Shown here in pieces: positions 7,518-15,582 of a DNA stretch of 63,142 nt. Origin of the DNA: Candidatus Treponema merdequi (GTDB taxonomy: Bacteria; Spirochaetota; Spirochaetia; Treponematales; Treponemataceae); NCBI GenBank assembly GCA_018064525.1, contig JAGHVB010000008.1, positions 1 to 63,142 of the forward strand. Direction: 5' to 3'. The notes beneath the pieces were generated by a model. The model worked only from the letters and a program-made list of their open reading frames with translations. It did not search any database and had not been told where the DNA came from. Position 1 is the stretch's first letter. Every line of letters begins with the position of its first letter. A program made the translations under genes and the position numbers.

Positions 7518-9608
7518 TTATACAGTCTGATCTACATTTCCGAGCTGTTCGATAGCTTCTTTAATTGCGATTGCTCCGTTATAAAGATTGTCTGCAGCCT
7601 GAGATACAGTTGATGTCTGTTCCTTCATCTTTGAAATTGACTGAAGAAGCATTGCACTTCCAGTTGCCTGCTCAGAAATTGTATTTCTAACTTCTGTTTC
7701 AAGGTTTTTAACTTTTGTAGAAAGGTTAACGATGTTTTCAAATTCTGTTTTTGCAGATGTTGTTTTTGTGAACGTATCATCAATGAGTTTTTTCATTGTG
7801 CGGAGAACATCTGTAATAAGTTTTGCTTCTTTTCCAGAACTTTCTGCAAGTTTACGAATTTCATTTGCAACAACAGCGAATCCCGAACCGTACTGTCCCG
7901 CATGTGCCGCTTCGATTGCTGCGTTCATGGCAAGAAGGTTTGTCTGGCTCGAAATCTGCTGAATTACTTTTGACATTTCAACAAGTCCGCGTGAGTTCTG
8001 TTCGATTTCTTCTACAAACTTTGCAACATCAAGAATGTTTGTCTGTCCGCTGTAAGTTGCACTCTCAAGGTTCGCTACAACTTTGAAATTGTTGTCAAGG
8101 TTAGAATTGATTGACTGAATGTTTCCAATCATCTGTTCGATTGCAGATGCTGATTCGTTTACGATTGATGACATTCCCTGAACAGTTGAAAGCATTGAAC
8201 CTGCATCGTTCTGGTTTGCAGAAAGTTTTTCTACAGATTTCTGTGTAATTTCTTTAATCACTCTCTGGTTGTTTTCTGCCTGAATCTTCTGAGATTCCTT
8301 ATACTGTTTGCTTAAATACTGGTGACAGTTTTCAGGTTTGTTAACTCCATTGAAAATAGCTACAGCCATCTGATGACAAGAGTGATATCCGCAGGCACCA
8401 CAGTCGAGCATATCTTCTTTTGTAAATTTTCCCATTTTCTTAAAGATTCCATTAATTTCTTCAAAAGATGGTTCTGAGAGATTTGAATCATAAAGATCAT
8501 GTCTGTTTACATAAGTTCTTTTGTATAATTCCGGTTCCCAGTATCTGTTGATTGTGGCATTAAGTTTTTTTAATGAAATAGGAGTTGGCGTAGTTTTTCT
8601 GTGCCAGAGTTTTCTCTGATGAGTGCTTCTTTCTTCTACCCACACTTCAAGTTCATCAAGTTCCTGTTTGTCATTACCTGTTCCAGCTCCACCATTACAA
8701 CCTTGTTCACAGTTGAGACAGTCGATGAGTGTATAAAGAGGTTTGTTTCCTTCGTAAATGGATTCGGTTATAGCATTAAGATAATCGATTGTTGCAGGCT
8801 GACCTTCAATTCGACGGCTTACTTCACTTATGCCCGGAACAAATCTTTCTGCAGTTCTTAAAAGTCCTCCAGGAGTTGAATATAAAACGCCGCGTTCTGC
8901 TTCTGGAGTTGCATATTTTACTTTTTTGAAAGATTCGATTTTAATTGAATTTTCATGGATATAAGCTTCGAGTGAACGGAATGTAACGTTATAATCTCCG
9001 AGTCCGATTTCATCAAATTCCCTTCGCTTTGCATAACATGGAGAGATAACTGCAATCTTATGATTTTTGTATTCAGGACAGTATCTCTTTATGAATTTCA
9101 TTGTATGTGCCATCGGGCTGTCTGCAGGTGCGAGATATTTCAACATCTCCGGATTGTATATTTCTGCGTAAGAAATTAAAGCCGGACATGGCTGTGAGAT
9201 TACGAGTTCCGGATTTTTATTTTTGATGTATTCAACATAAGTTTTAGTTGTAAGTTCTGCACCAAAACCAACATCAAAAAAAGCTTCAACTCCAATTGAC
9301 TGTAAAAAGCCGTTAAGTTCAAGCATTTTTCCCTTAAAATTAACTGCGGCTGCAGGAGCAACAATTGCAACGATTTTCTCATGATTTTTAAGATCCCTGA
9401 AAAATGCATCACTGTCATCTATACCGTGGCGTGCACCATGTTCGCAGGCTTTAATACATGAACCGCATCCAATACACAAGTCATGATTGATTTTAATAAA
9501 ATCGCCTGTTCCGTCATTACATAATTTAACAGGACAAACTGCAATACATCTGTGGCAGTTTACACATTTTTCCCGATCTATTTTTATGACTGGTGTCAAA
9601 GAATTCAT
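7518..9608 (-). CDS. Soluble chemoreceptor fused to an [FeFe]-hydrogenase-like H-cluster domain (putative hydrogen or redox sensor)
   Basis: The 696 residues combine iron-sulphur domains with a methyl-accepting chemotaxis domain. Residues 1-60 hold two 4Fe-4S ferredoxin motifs (C15, C18, C21, C25 and C45, C48, C51, C55). Residues 70-310 resemble the [FeFe] hydrogenase large subunit: QPCP (C141), SPCYAKRRE (C191, K194, E197) and CEQGC (C300, C304) supply all four H-cluster ligands. The cysteine before C141, used for proton transfer in catalytic enzymes, is replaced by Pro. A further Fe-S motif CGACGYHSC lies near 400. The C-terminal about 220 residues are an MCP signalling hairpin with tip [24 protein letters not shown]. 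There is no membrane segment. The architecture implies that H2 or redox state is signalled to CheA/CheW rather than metabolised. A ribosome-binding site GAGGGGG precedes the start. Confidence 0.88.
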   Translation of the reverse strand: MNSLTPVIKIDREKCVNCHRCIAVCPVKLCNDGTGDFIKINHDLCIGCGSCIKACEHGARHGIDDSDAFFRDLKNHEKIVAIVAPAAAVNFKGKMLELNGFLQSIGVEAFFDVGFGAELTTKTYVEYIKNKNPELVISQPCPALISYAEIYNPEMLKYLAPADSPMAHTMKFIKRYCPEYKNHKIAVISPCYAKRREFDEIGLGDYNVTFRSLEAYIHENSIKIESFKKVKYATPEAERGVLYSTPGGLLRTAERFVPGISEVSRRIEGQPATIDYLNAITESIYEGNKPLYTLIDCLNCEQGCNGGAGTGNDKQELDELEVWVEERSTHQRKLWHRKTTPTPISLKKLNATINRYWEPELYKRTYVNRHDLYDSNLSEPSFEEINGIFKKMGKFTKEDMLDCGACGYHSCHQMAVAIFNGVNKPENCHQYLSKQYKESQKIQAENNQRVIKEITQKSVEKLSANQNDAGSMLSTVQGMSSIVNESASAIEQMIGNIQSINSNLDNNFKVVANLESATYSGQTNILDVAKFVEEIEQNSRGLVEMSKVIQQISSQTNLLAMNAAIEAAHAGQYGSGFAVVANEIRKLAESSGKEAKLITDVLRTMKKLIDDTFTKTTSAKTEFENIVNLSTKVKNLETEVRNTISEQATGSAMLLQSISKMKEQTSTVSQAADNLYNGAIAIKEAIEQLGNVDQTV

Positions 9609-9659
9609 AAATTCCCCCTCAAAAAAAGTAGTATCTAAAATACTGTAGTCTTTCTATCA

Positions 9660-9689
9660 ATTATATAACGATAATTAAAAATTGTACAA
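9660..9689 (-). promoter_or_regulatory. Promoter of the hydrogenase/MCP gene
   Basis: On the minus strand TTGTAC (9684-9689), an 18-base spacer and TATAAT (9660-9665). The roughly 45-base leader carries AGTAT-CTAAA-ATACT (about 9629-9643), a small inverted repeat, before the ribosome-binding site. Confidence 0.5.
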
Positions 9690-9743
9690 TCGATTTTTAG
9701 AACTACTTTACAGAGTAATAGTATATTTTGAGATAGCGGACTG

Positions 9744-10403
9744 TTATTTTTTGTGTTCTTTTTGAAATTCGTCGAGAAGTTCTTTTTTTGTGAGCTTATT
9801 TCTTGTCATTGCGGCTTTTAATCTTCTGTAGATTGTTGATTCTGAGTAGCCGTTAAATTCGATTGATTTTTGAAGTTTGTTTTCGCTTAGCATTGAAAGA
9901 ATCTGGATTTCGTCTTCATATAAAATCAGTTTGTTGCGTTTGTATTTTTTGTCTATGAGATAAATTGAAATGTATATAAACCACAATGCACGTGTTACAT
10001 GAATGAAATAGTGATAAATTTTTTCTTCGTTTAATATGTAGGCTATGCTTATCAGAAGAAAATAACCTGCGACAGTGAAATTTTTTAATTTTGGTTCAAT
10101 AAGATAGATGAAAAATGAAAAGAAGAGCGGTGTGAAATTATTGTAAAGAAATGTTTTATGAAATGCAGTTGTAAAAATCAGGACAGCTGTATAAATGATA
10201 CAAAAATAAATAAATCCTTTTCTTTTAAAAATAAATGCAAATGGAATGTATAAAATATTGAATGCAATTATCAGATAACTTCCTACTGTAAATCCTTCCT
10301 GAAAACCTTTCCAGCAATACATTAGTGAAATTAAAAATGAAAGAACAGAAGTTACTGTAATGAACTTATGTTTTTGAAAAAAGTTTGTTTTATTTTCGTC
10401 CAT
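9744..10403 (-). CDS. Membrane protein with a C-terminal helix-turn-helix-like domain
   Basis: 219 residues. The first about 155 contain some six hydrophobic segments (for example FITVTSVLSFLISLMYC, YLIIAFNILYIPFAFIF, FIYFCIIYTAVLIFTTAF). The last about 55 are hydrophilic, with IQILSMLSENKLQKSIEFNGYSESTIYRRL resolving into helix-turn-helix-like helices of the kind seen in small winged-helix or LuxR-like regulators. The likely role is a membrane-bound transcription factor that senses a signal in or across the membrane. It is encoded upstream of, and in the same direction as, the hydrogenase-like chemoreceptor, but that gene seems to have its own promoter. I do not recognise a named family. The start is supported by a leaderless-type promoter. 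Confidence 0.6.
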   Translation of the reverse strand: MDENKTNFFQKHKFITVTSVLSFLISLMYCWKGFQEGFTVGSYLIIAFNILYIPFAFIFKRKGFIYFCIIYTAVLIFTTAFHKTFLYNNFTPLFFSFFIYLIEPKLKNFTVAGYFLLISIAYILNEEKIYHYFIHVTRALWFIYISIYLIDKKYKRNKLILYEDEIQILSMLSENKLQKSIEFNGYSESTIYRRLKAAMTRNKLTKKELLDEFQKEHKK

Positions 10404-10438
10404 GCGTTAAGTATGAAATATAAATTGAATTTTTACAA
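10404..10438 (-). promoter_or_regulatory. Predicted leaderless promoter of the membrane HTH gene
   Basis: On the minus strand TTGTAA (10433-10438), 17 bases, CATACT (10410-10415), then 6 bases before ATG 10403. No ribosome-binding site is present. Confidence 0.45.
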
Positions 10439-10470
10439 TATTATAATTCTGTTTTTTTAAGAAGCATTTG

Positions 10471-10511
10471 TTGTTTAATGTTTTTCTTTTTTGTAAAATG
10501 AAGCAGAAATT
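10471..10511 (+). promoter_or_regulatory. Promoter of hrpB, very short leader
   Basis: TTGTTT (10471-10476), 17 bases, TAAAAT (10494-10499), then 12 bases to ATG 10512. The expected start of transcription leaves a leader of only about five bases, with no ribosome-binding site. It is divergent from the membrane HTH promoter. Confidence 0.45.
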
Positions 10512-12914
10512 ATGCAGCAGTTTCCGATCAGTTCATATCTTTCAGAGATATGTGAAAAATTAAAGACTTCAGAATCTCATTTTCTAATTTTAACAGCTGA
10601 AACAGGTGCTGGAAAATCTACTGTTCTTCCGATCGGACTTCTTGAAAATTTTTCTGGAAAAATTATCATGACAGAGCCAAGAAGACTTGCGGCTGTTGGT
10701 GTTGCAAACAGAACGGCATCTCTTCTTGAAGAAAAATGCGGAATGACTGCCGGTTATAGAGTTCATCTTGAAAATTGCACTGGTAAAGAGACGAGGCTTG
10801 AAGTTGTAACTGAAGCTGTTCTTGTAAAAATTCTTTCTGAAGATCCGCTTATAGAAAATTATAATGTTGTTGTAATTGATGAATTTCACGAGAGAACTGT
10901 GCATACAGATTTGAATCTTGCATTGTTAAAAGAAGCTGTTTCTGTCCGTGATGATTTATTTGTAATTATAATGTCGGCAACGATTGATACTGAAAAACTT
11001 CAGAAGTATATCGGCGATTCAACTGCAGTGATGAAAATTCCAGGACGAACTTTTCCGATTGACTGTGTTTATGAGCCAGATTTTTCTGTATGCGATGCGA
11101 TTATGAAAGAAGTTGAAAAACCGTTGTTTTTTCAAAAATCGGATGAAAAGAATTTTAACGGAGATATTCTTGCATTTCTTCCTGGAATAAAAGACATTCT
11201 GGAGTGTCATAAAAATCTTACGGAAAGACTTGTCAGTAAAAATCTTTTCGACAGAGTAAAACTTTATATTTTACATTCATCAATTTCCTTTGAGGAACAG
11301 AAAAAGATTTTAAACAAAACTGATCCTCATGAAAAGAGAATAATCCTTTCATCAGCAATAGCGGAGACTTCTGTTACAGTTCCTGATATCAGTATCGTAA
11401 TTGATTCGGGATTTTCGCGTGTTTCAAGACTTGATGTCCGTACTCAGATGCAGAATCTTGTTACCGAAATTGAAAGTGAATTTTCTGCGGAACAGAGAAA
11501 GGGCCGCGCAGGACGAATTGCAAAGGGAAAGTGCATACGTCTGTGGAGTGCTGCAGAGCCGCGTGTAAAAAATATGCCGCCCGAAATATTACGGACAGAT
11601 TTGTCAGAGTTTGTTCTTGAATGTTTTTCTCATGGAATAACTTCTCCTGATAAAATTGAACTTCTTGATAAACCGTCAGACGCTGCTTTTAATCAATGTC
11701 TGAATCTGTTAAAAAAACTTTCTCTTATAACTGAAAATCAATTTTCTCTTTCTGATAAAAATCCTGACAGTGTTTCATATTCTTTAACACAGAAAGGTAA
11801 AGCTGCTTTATCAATTCCATTAAATCCGCGTCTTTGTGTAATTGCACTTTCTGCCGGAGTAAAAGCATTCGATACAATTGAAAATATCATTCTTGAAAAT
11901 TCCTCATATTCAAAAAGCAACCGTGACCTGCAGAACAGATTTCTGAACGATATAAAACTGCGTGTTTCAAGATGCCCTGATTTTTCAATGACGGCTTCAA
12001 AAGAAATTCTTCTTTTGCAGGGATTCCCTGACAGGCTTGCGCTGCGACTTTCAGAATACGGTGCGGAAAATCCGGTCTATCAGTTTTCAAACGGAAGAAA
12101 AGCTGTTGTCTGTAAAGAGAAAAAAACTTTTTCAAAATGGATAGTCGCACAGGAAGTGATTGCCGGAAAAACAGACGGAGTTATTTATTCGTTTACAGAA
12201 ATTACAGAACAGGATGCGGAAGATTTTCTGAAACTGCATAAAGAAAAGAATGTTGAATGTCGTTTTGAAAATGGAAAGATAATAAAAAGTGAAAACATCT
12301 GTTTTGGAAAAATAATTCTTTCGTCAAAAAAACTTGTTTCAAGTGATGAAGATCTTCTGGCTGCATGGATTACGGAAGTAAAGACAAAAGGTTTTAATTC
12401 GCTTCCTCTTGATGAAAAGACAGAGAAATTTATTTTAAGAACAAAATTCTATCAGTCTCAGAAATTAAAAAACGATATTTCATGTTTTGAAAAGAATCTT
12501 TGTGATAAAGCTGAAGAATGGCTTACTCCCTTTTTTTCAGGAGTAAAAAAACTTACTTCAGAAACTGTATATGATGCACTTTATTATTATTTAAATGGTT
12601 CGGAAATTGACAGATGTGTTCCTGAGTTTCTTGTTTTGCCAAATAATACAAAAGCAAAAATTAAATATGAAGAAATGATTGACGAAAATCAAAATACTTT
12701 TATCCGGCCTGTAATTGAAATAATAATTCAGAGGATTTTTGGCTGTACAAAAACGCCGGAAATCTGTGGTGTGAAAGTTCTTTTGAGACTTCTTTCTCCT
12801 GCTTCAAGACCTTTGCAGATTACAGATGATCTCGAACATTTCTGGATAGACTCATGGCCTGAGATCTGCAGAGAAATGAAAGGCCGTTATCCGAAACATA
12901 ACTGGGAATGGTAA
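10512..12914 (+). CDS. hrpB: ATP-dependent DEAH-box RNA helicase HrpB
   Basis: 800-residue superfamily-2 helicase of the HrpB type, close to the family's usual length. The N-terminal half has Walker A TAETGAGKST, TEPRR (motif Ia), motif II DEFH in place of DEAH, SAT (motif III) and QRKGRAGR (motif VI). The HA2-like region follows, then the HrpB C-terminal domain with SPASRPLQITDDLEHFW and the diagnostic end GRYPKHNW. The cellular target of HrpB is not well known; a role in RNA handling is the usual assumption. It is monocistronic on the plus strand. The DEFH variant still keeps the catalytic Asp-Glu. Confidence 0.92.
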   Translation: MQQFPISSYLSEICEKLKTSESHFLILTAETGAGKSTVLPIGLLENFSGKIIMTEPRRLAAVGVANRTASLLEEKCGMTAGYRVHLENCTGKETRLEVVTEAVLVKILSEDPLIENYNVVVIDEFHERTVHTDLNLALLKEAVSVRDDLFVIIMSATIDTEKLQKYIGDSTAVMKIPGRTFPIDCVYEPDFSVCDAIMKEVEKPLFFQKSDEKNFNGDILAFLPGIKDILECHKNLTERLVSKNLFDRVKLYILHSSISFEEQKKILNKTDPHEKRIILSSAIAETSVTVPDISIVIDSGFSRVSRLDVRTQMQNLVTEIESEFSAEQRKGRAGRIAKGKCIRLWSAAEPRVKNMPPEILRTDLSEFVLECFSHGITSPDKIELLDKPSDAAFNQCLNLLKKLSLITENQFSLSDKNPDSVSYSLTQKGKAALSIPLNPRLCVIALSAGVKAFDTIENIILENSSYSKSNRDLQNRFLNDIKLRVSRCPDFSMTASKEILLLQGFPDRLALRLSEYGAENPVYQFSNGRKAVVCKEKKTFSKWIVAQEVIAGKTDGVIYSFTEITEQDAEDFLKLHKEKNVECRFENGKIIKSENICFGKIILSSKKLVSSDEDLLAAWITEVKTKGFNSLPLDEKTEKFILRTKFYQSQKLKNDISCFEKNLCDKAEEWLTPFFSGVKKLTSETVYDALYYYLNGSEIDRCVPEFLVLPNNTKAKIKYEEMIDENQNTFIRPVIEIIIQRIFGCTKTPEICGVKVLLRLLSPASRPLQITDDLEHFWIDSWPEICREMKGRYPKHNWEW

Positions 12915-12992
12915 TAGAAAAGAATAAGCCTAAACAGAACAGTAAAACTTTTTTCCTGCTGATTACTTATATCGTTCCTTGTAAAAATGTGT

Positions 12993-13004
12993 TAAAATAA
13001 AATC
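12993..13004 (+). promoter_or_regulatory. -10 box of a predicted leaderless rocF transcript
   Basis: TAAAAT (12993-12998) lies exactly 6 bases before ATG 13005, with no ribosome-binding site. The -35 region at the expected distance (TATCGT) is weak. Confidence 0.35.
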
Positions 13005-13913
13005 ATGAATGTACACATTTTGGAAATGCCGCTTGATTTCGGAGCGAGCAGACATGGTTCTGATATGGGACCTTCTGCTGTCCGGCTTGCTGGAATAAAG
13101 GAAAAGTTAGAGTCTATCGGTCATAAAACTTTTGAACATAATAATATATTCCACCTGCAGACACAGGAATATGAAAATCCCGGAAACCCGAAAGCAAAAT
13201 ATCTTCCGCAGATTGTAAATGCCTGTACTTCTCTTGCAAAAGAAGTTGAAGATATTCTTGCAAAGGATGAATTCCCTCTTGTGATCGGTGGTGATCATTC
13301 AATTGCACTCGGAACTTTAGCCGGTGTTGCAAAAGATGCGAAAGTAAAAAATAAAAAAGTCGGTGTTCTGTATGTTGATGCTCACGGAGATTTCAATACT
13401 ACAGAAACAACTCCGTCTGGAAATATTCATGGGGAATGTCTTGCATCTTCGTGTGGATATGGTTTACCGGAATTAAAAAATCTATATTTTGAAGGACAGA
13501 AAATCAATCCGGAAAATGTCTGCTTTGTCGGTTCGCGCGATCTTGATGAAGGTGAAAAAAAACTGATGAAAGAAGCTGGCGTTACTGTTTTTACGATGAG
13601 CGATATTGACCGTCTTGGTTTTTCAGAAGTTGTAAAAAAAGTAATCGTATTTTTTAAGTCACGCGTTGATCAGATTCATGTGAGCTTTGATATGGATGTT
13701 CTTGATCCGATGTTTGCTCCTGGAACTGGTATTCCGCTTCCTGGTGGACTTACAAACCGTGAAGCACTTCTCCTGATGGAAGAAATTGCAAAAACAAAAA
13801 TGGTAAAGTCTGCAGAGATTGTCGAAGTAAATCCGATTCTTGATATGGCAAACCAGACTGCGATTCTTGCAGTAAGTCTTGCAGCCCGTGTCCTTGGTGA
13901 AACGTTATATTAG
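13005..13913 (+). CDS. rocF: Arginase (ureohydrolase family)
   Basis: Mn-dependent hydrolysis of arginine to ornithine and urea; the wider family also includes agmatinase and formiminoglutamase. The 302 residues match bacterial arginases. Metal ligands are all visible: H98 in GGDHS, D125, H127 and D129 in DAHGD, and D229 and D231 in SFDMDVLDP. The segment TPSGNIHGECLA matches the arginase substrate loop with the Ser/Asn pattern expected for the alpha-amino acid moiety, which favours arginase over agmatinase. There is no signal peptide. The gene stands alone between hrpB and a secreted hydrolase. No urease or ornithine-pathway genes are nearby, so its role in nitrogen supply is inferred only from the family. 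Confidence 0.9.
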   Translation: MNVHILEMPLDFGASRHGSDMGPSAVRLAGIKEKLESIGHKTFEHNNIFHLQTQEYENPGNPKAKYLPQIVNACTSLAKEVEDILAKDEFPLVIGGDHSIALGTLAGVAKDAKVKNKKVGVLYVDAHGDFNTTETTPSGNIHGECLASSCGYGLPELKNLYFEGQKINPENVCFVGSRDLDEGEKKLMKEAGVTVFTMSDIDRLGFSEVVKKVIVFFKSRVDQIHVSFDMDVLDPMFAPGTGIPLPGGLTNREALLLMEEIAKTKMVKSAEIVEVNPILDMANQTAILAVSLAARVLGETLY

Positions 13914-13978
13914 TCTGAAATTTGTTTAAGTTTGAAACACTTTGCAAAGTCTGTTATTTTATTATCAGGGTGATTGAA

Positions 13979-15397
13979 ATGAAAAAAATAGTAAGTGGAA
14001 TCTGTATTGCTTTAGTTTCTCTGGGTGTTTTTGCACTTGAAATAAAAGAAAGTGCAGTTCCTGAAGAAGATGAATTTGTTTTATATATCAATGCTTATCC
14101 ATGGGGACCGGCTTGTGACAGTGCCGTGTTGAACTGCGGAAAAGAAATTAATGAATCTGAACTTGATTATAAAGATTTTGAAGTAAGTGTAACATATATT
14201 ACAGATCAGTATGAAAGTTCAAGATTTGCAATTAAAAAAGGTGAGCGTGAAGTCTGCTATGCATGTCTTTGTGATGAATATGGAAAAGAAGTAAAAGAAA
14301 AAAGTAATTATGTGCGCATATATTTTAAAATCGGTGAAGAAGTAAAAAATTCAAATCCGTTTGAAAAAAATATTATTCTCAAAGGAACAGTATCTCCTGT
14401 TTATGGACTTCGAATTAAAAATGAAAAACTCGATCTTATGAATTCCACAATAACAGAAATCGTAAGTCCTAAAGCAGGTCTTTTTAAAACTGCAAAAGGT
14501 GGAACAGAAGAACTCCCTGTTTCTTATACATATTTTAAACCTCAGGATAAAATTGAAAAGAAACCTTTGATTGTCTGGTTTCATGGAATTGCAGAAGGTG
14601 GAACGAATGAATATCTTCCGCTGCTTGGAACTCCCGCTTGTAATCTTGCTTCTAAAAAGATTCAGGGAAAATTTGAAAATGGTGCGCATGTAATTGTTCC
14701 TCTCTGTCCGACTGCATGGCTTGAGACAATTACTGAAGATTCAAATGGAATCAGGATATGGGAGTCTGTTGATTTTGATTTGTATGAGGAAACTCTTTCA
14801 AAACCGATTCACGGATTAAAAAACTTTTTTGGCGTAGAAGAAGAAACAGAAAAAAAAGAAACAGTTCCCGTTGCGACGGTTTCATATTATACAAAAACCG
14901 TAAAAAAATTGATTGATGATTATATCAAAGAAAATCCTGACATTGATGTAAATAGAATTTATGTCGGCGGCTGTTCTGCAGGCGGTTATATGACTCTTAA
15001 TATGCTTCTGCAGTATCCTGATTTTTTTGCAGCAGGTTTTCCGACTTGTGAAGCCTATATTGATTCAAAATTAAAAGATGCAGATATAAAAACTCTTGCA
15101 AAAATTCCGCTCTGGTTTGTTCATTCAAAAAATGACGAAGTTATAAAACCGAAACGACATGATGAGGCAACTGTTTCAAGACTTAAAAAAGCAGGTGCAA
15201 AAGATCTCCATTTCAGTTTTTATCCTGATGTTCGTGATACAACCGGACTTTATACAAATAAAGACGGAAATCCTGCAATTTTTGATTCCCATTCGTCATG
15301 GCTTTATACATTGAATGATTATCCCGAAGAAAACGGTGTTACACTTTTTGAGTGGCTTTCAAAACAGAAAAAAGTGTCTGTAAGAACAGATTTGTAG
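13979..15397 (+). CDS. Secreted alpha/beta-hydrolase (esterase-like)
   Basis: 472 residues from ATG 13979, chosen because AGGGTGA precedes it and the protein then opens with a signal peptide (MKKIVSGICIALVSLGVFA). The first about 170 residues form a beta-rich immunoglobulin-like N-terminal domain. The rest is an alpha/beta hydrolase: oxyanion region VWFHGIAEGG, nucleophile elbow GGCSAGGYM, acid in HSKNDEV and a likely catalytic His in FDSHSSW. This layout resembles secreted esterases related to PHB depolymerase and feruloyl or acetyl-xylan esterases, suggesting export and attack on plant or polysaccharide esters. The substrate is not deducible. A strong terminator follows. Confidence 0.82.
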   Translation: MKKIVSGICIALVSLGVFALEIKESAVPEEDEFVLYINAYPWGPACDSAVLNCGKEINESELDYKDFEVSVTYITDQYESSRFAIKKGEREVCYACLCDEYGKEVKEKSNYVRIYFKIGEEVKNSNPFEKNIILKGTVSPVYGLRIKNEKLDLMNSTITEIVSPKAGLFKTAKGGTEELPVSYTYFKPQDKIEKKPLIVWFHGIAEGGTNEYLPLLGTPACNLASKKIQGKFENGAHVIVPLCPTAWLETITEDSNGIRIWESVDFDLYEETLSKPIHGLKNFFGVEEETEKKETVPVATVSYYTKTVKKLIDDYIKENPDIDVNRIYVGGCSAGGYMTLNMLLQYPDFFAAGFPTCEAYIDSKLKDADIKTLAKIPLWFVHSKNDEVIKPKRHDEATVSRLKKAGAKDLHFSFYPDVRDTTGLYTNKDGNPAIFDSHSSWLYTLNDYPEENGVTLFEWLSKQKKVSVRTDL

Positions 15398-15407
15398 GTT
15401 ATTTATG

Positions 15408-15447
15408 ATGGCTTTTGAAAAAAAATATTCAAAAGCCATTTTTTTTA
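15408..15447 (+). terminator. Intrinsic terminator after the secreted hydrolase
   Basis: A perfect 12-base-pair stem (15408-15419 with 15428-15439) with an 8-base A-rich loop and an eight-T tail. Confidence 0.9.
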
Positions 15448-15527
15448 TTTTTTTTGTAACTTTTTATAACTTTGCAGGTTTAATAAGTATTGAATAATAA
15501 TTAAATAAAAATACAGGACCTCCGGGA

Positions 15528-15567
15528 GTGCCAGTCATTTACTCCTTTTGACTGGCGCTTTTTTTTT
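15528..15567 (+). terminator. Second terminator-like hairpin directly upstream of the radical SAM gene
   Basis: GTGCCAGTC (15528-15536) pairs with GACTGGCGC (15550-15558, one G-U), followed by nine T. An alternative pairing of GGAGT (15525-15529) with ACTCC (15541-15545) would disrupt it. A possible promoter, TTGCAG-N17-TAATAA near 15472-15500, could drive a transcript of about 60 nt ending here, so a small RNA or an attenuator is possible. Confidence 0.7.
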
Positions 15568-15582
15568 CGCTAAAATGGAATT
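15548..15582 (+). promoter_or_regulatory. Leaderless-type promoter of the radical SAM gene, overlapping the terminator
   Basis: TTGACT (15548-15553), 17 bases, TAAAAT (15571-15576), 6 bases, ATG 15583. The -35 box lies in the right arm of the preceding hairpin and the T tract forms the spacer. No ribosome-binding site is present. Confidence 0.6.

Noticed and set aside
10897..10908. DEFH in place of DEAH in HrpB as a loss-of-function mutation
   Set aside because: The catalytic Asp-Glu and His are kept and all other helicase motifs are intact; the third position tolerates change in this superfamily.
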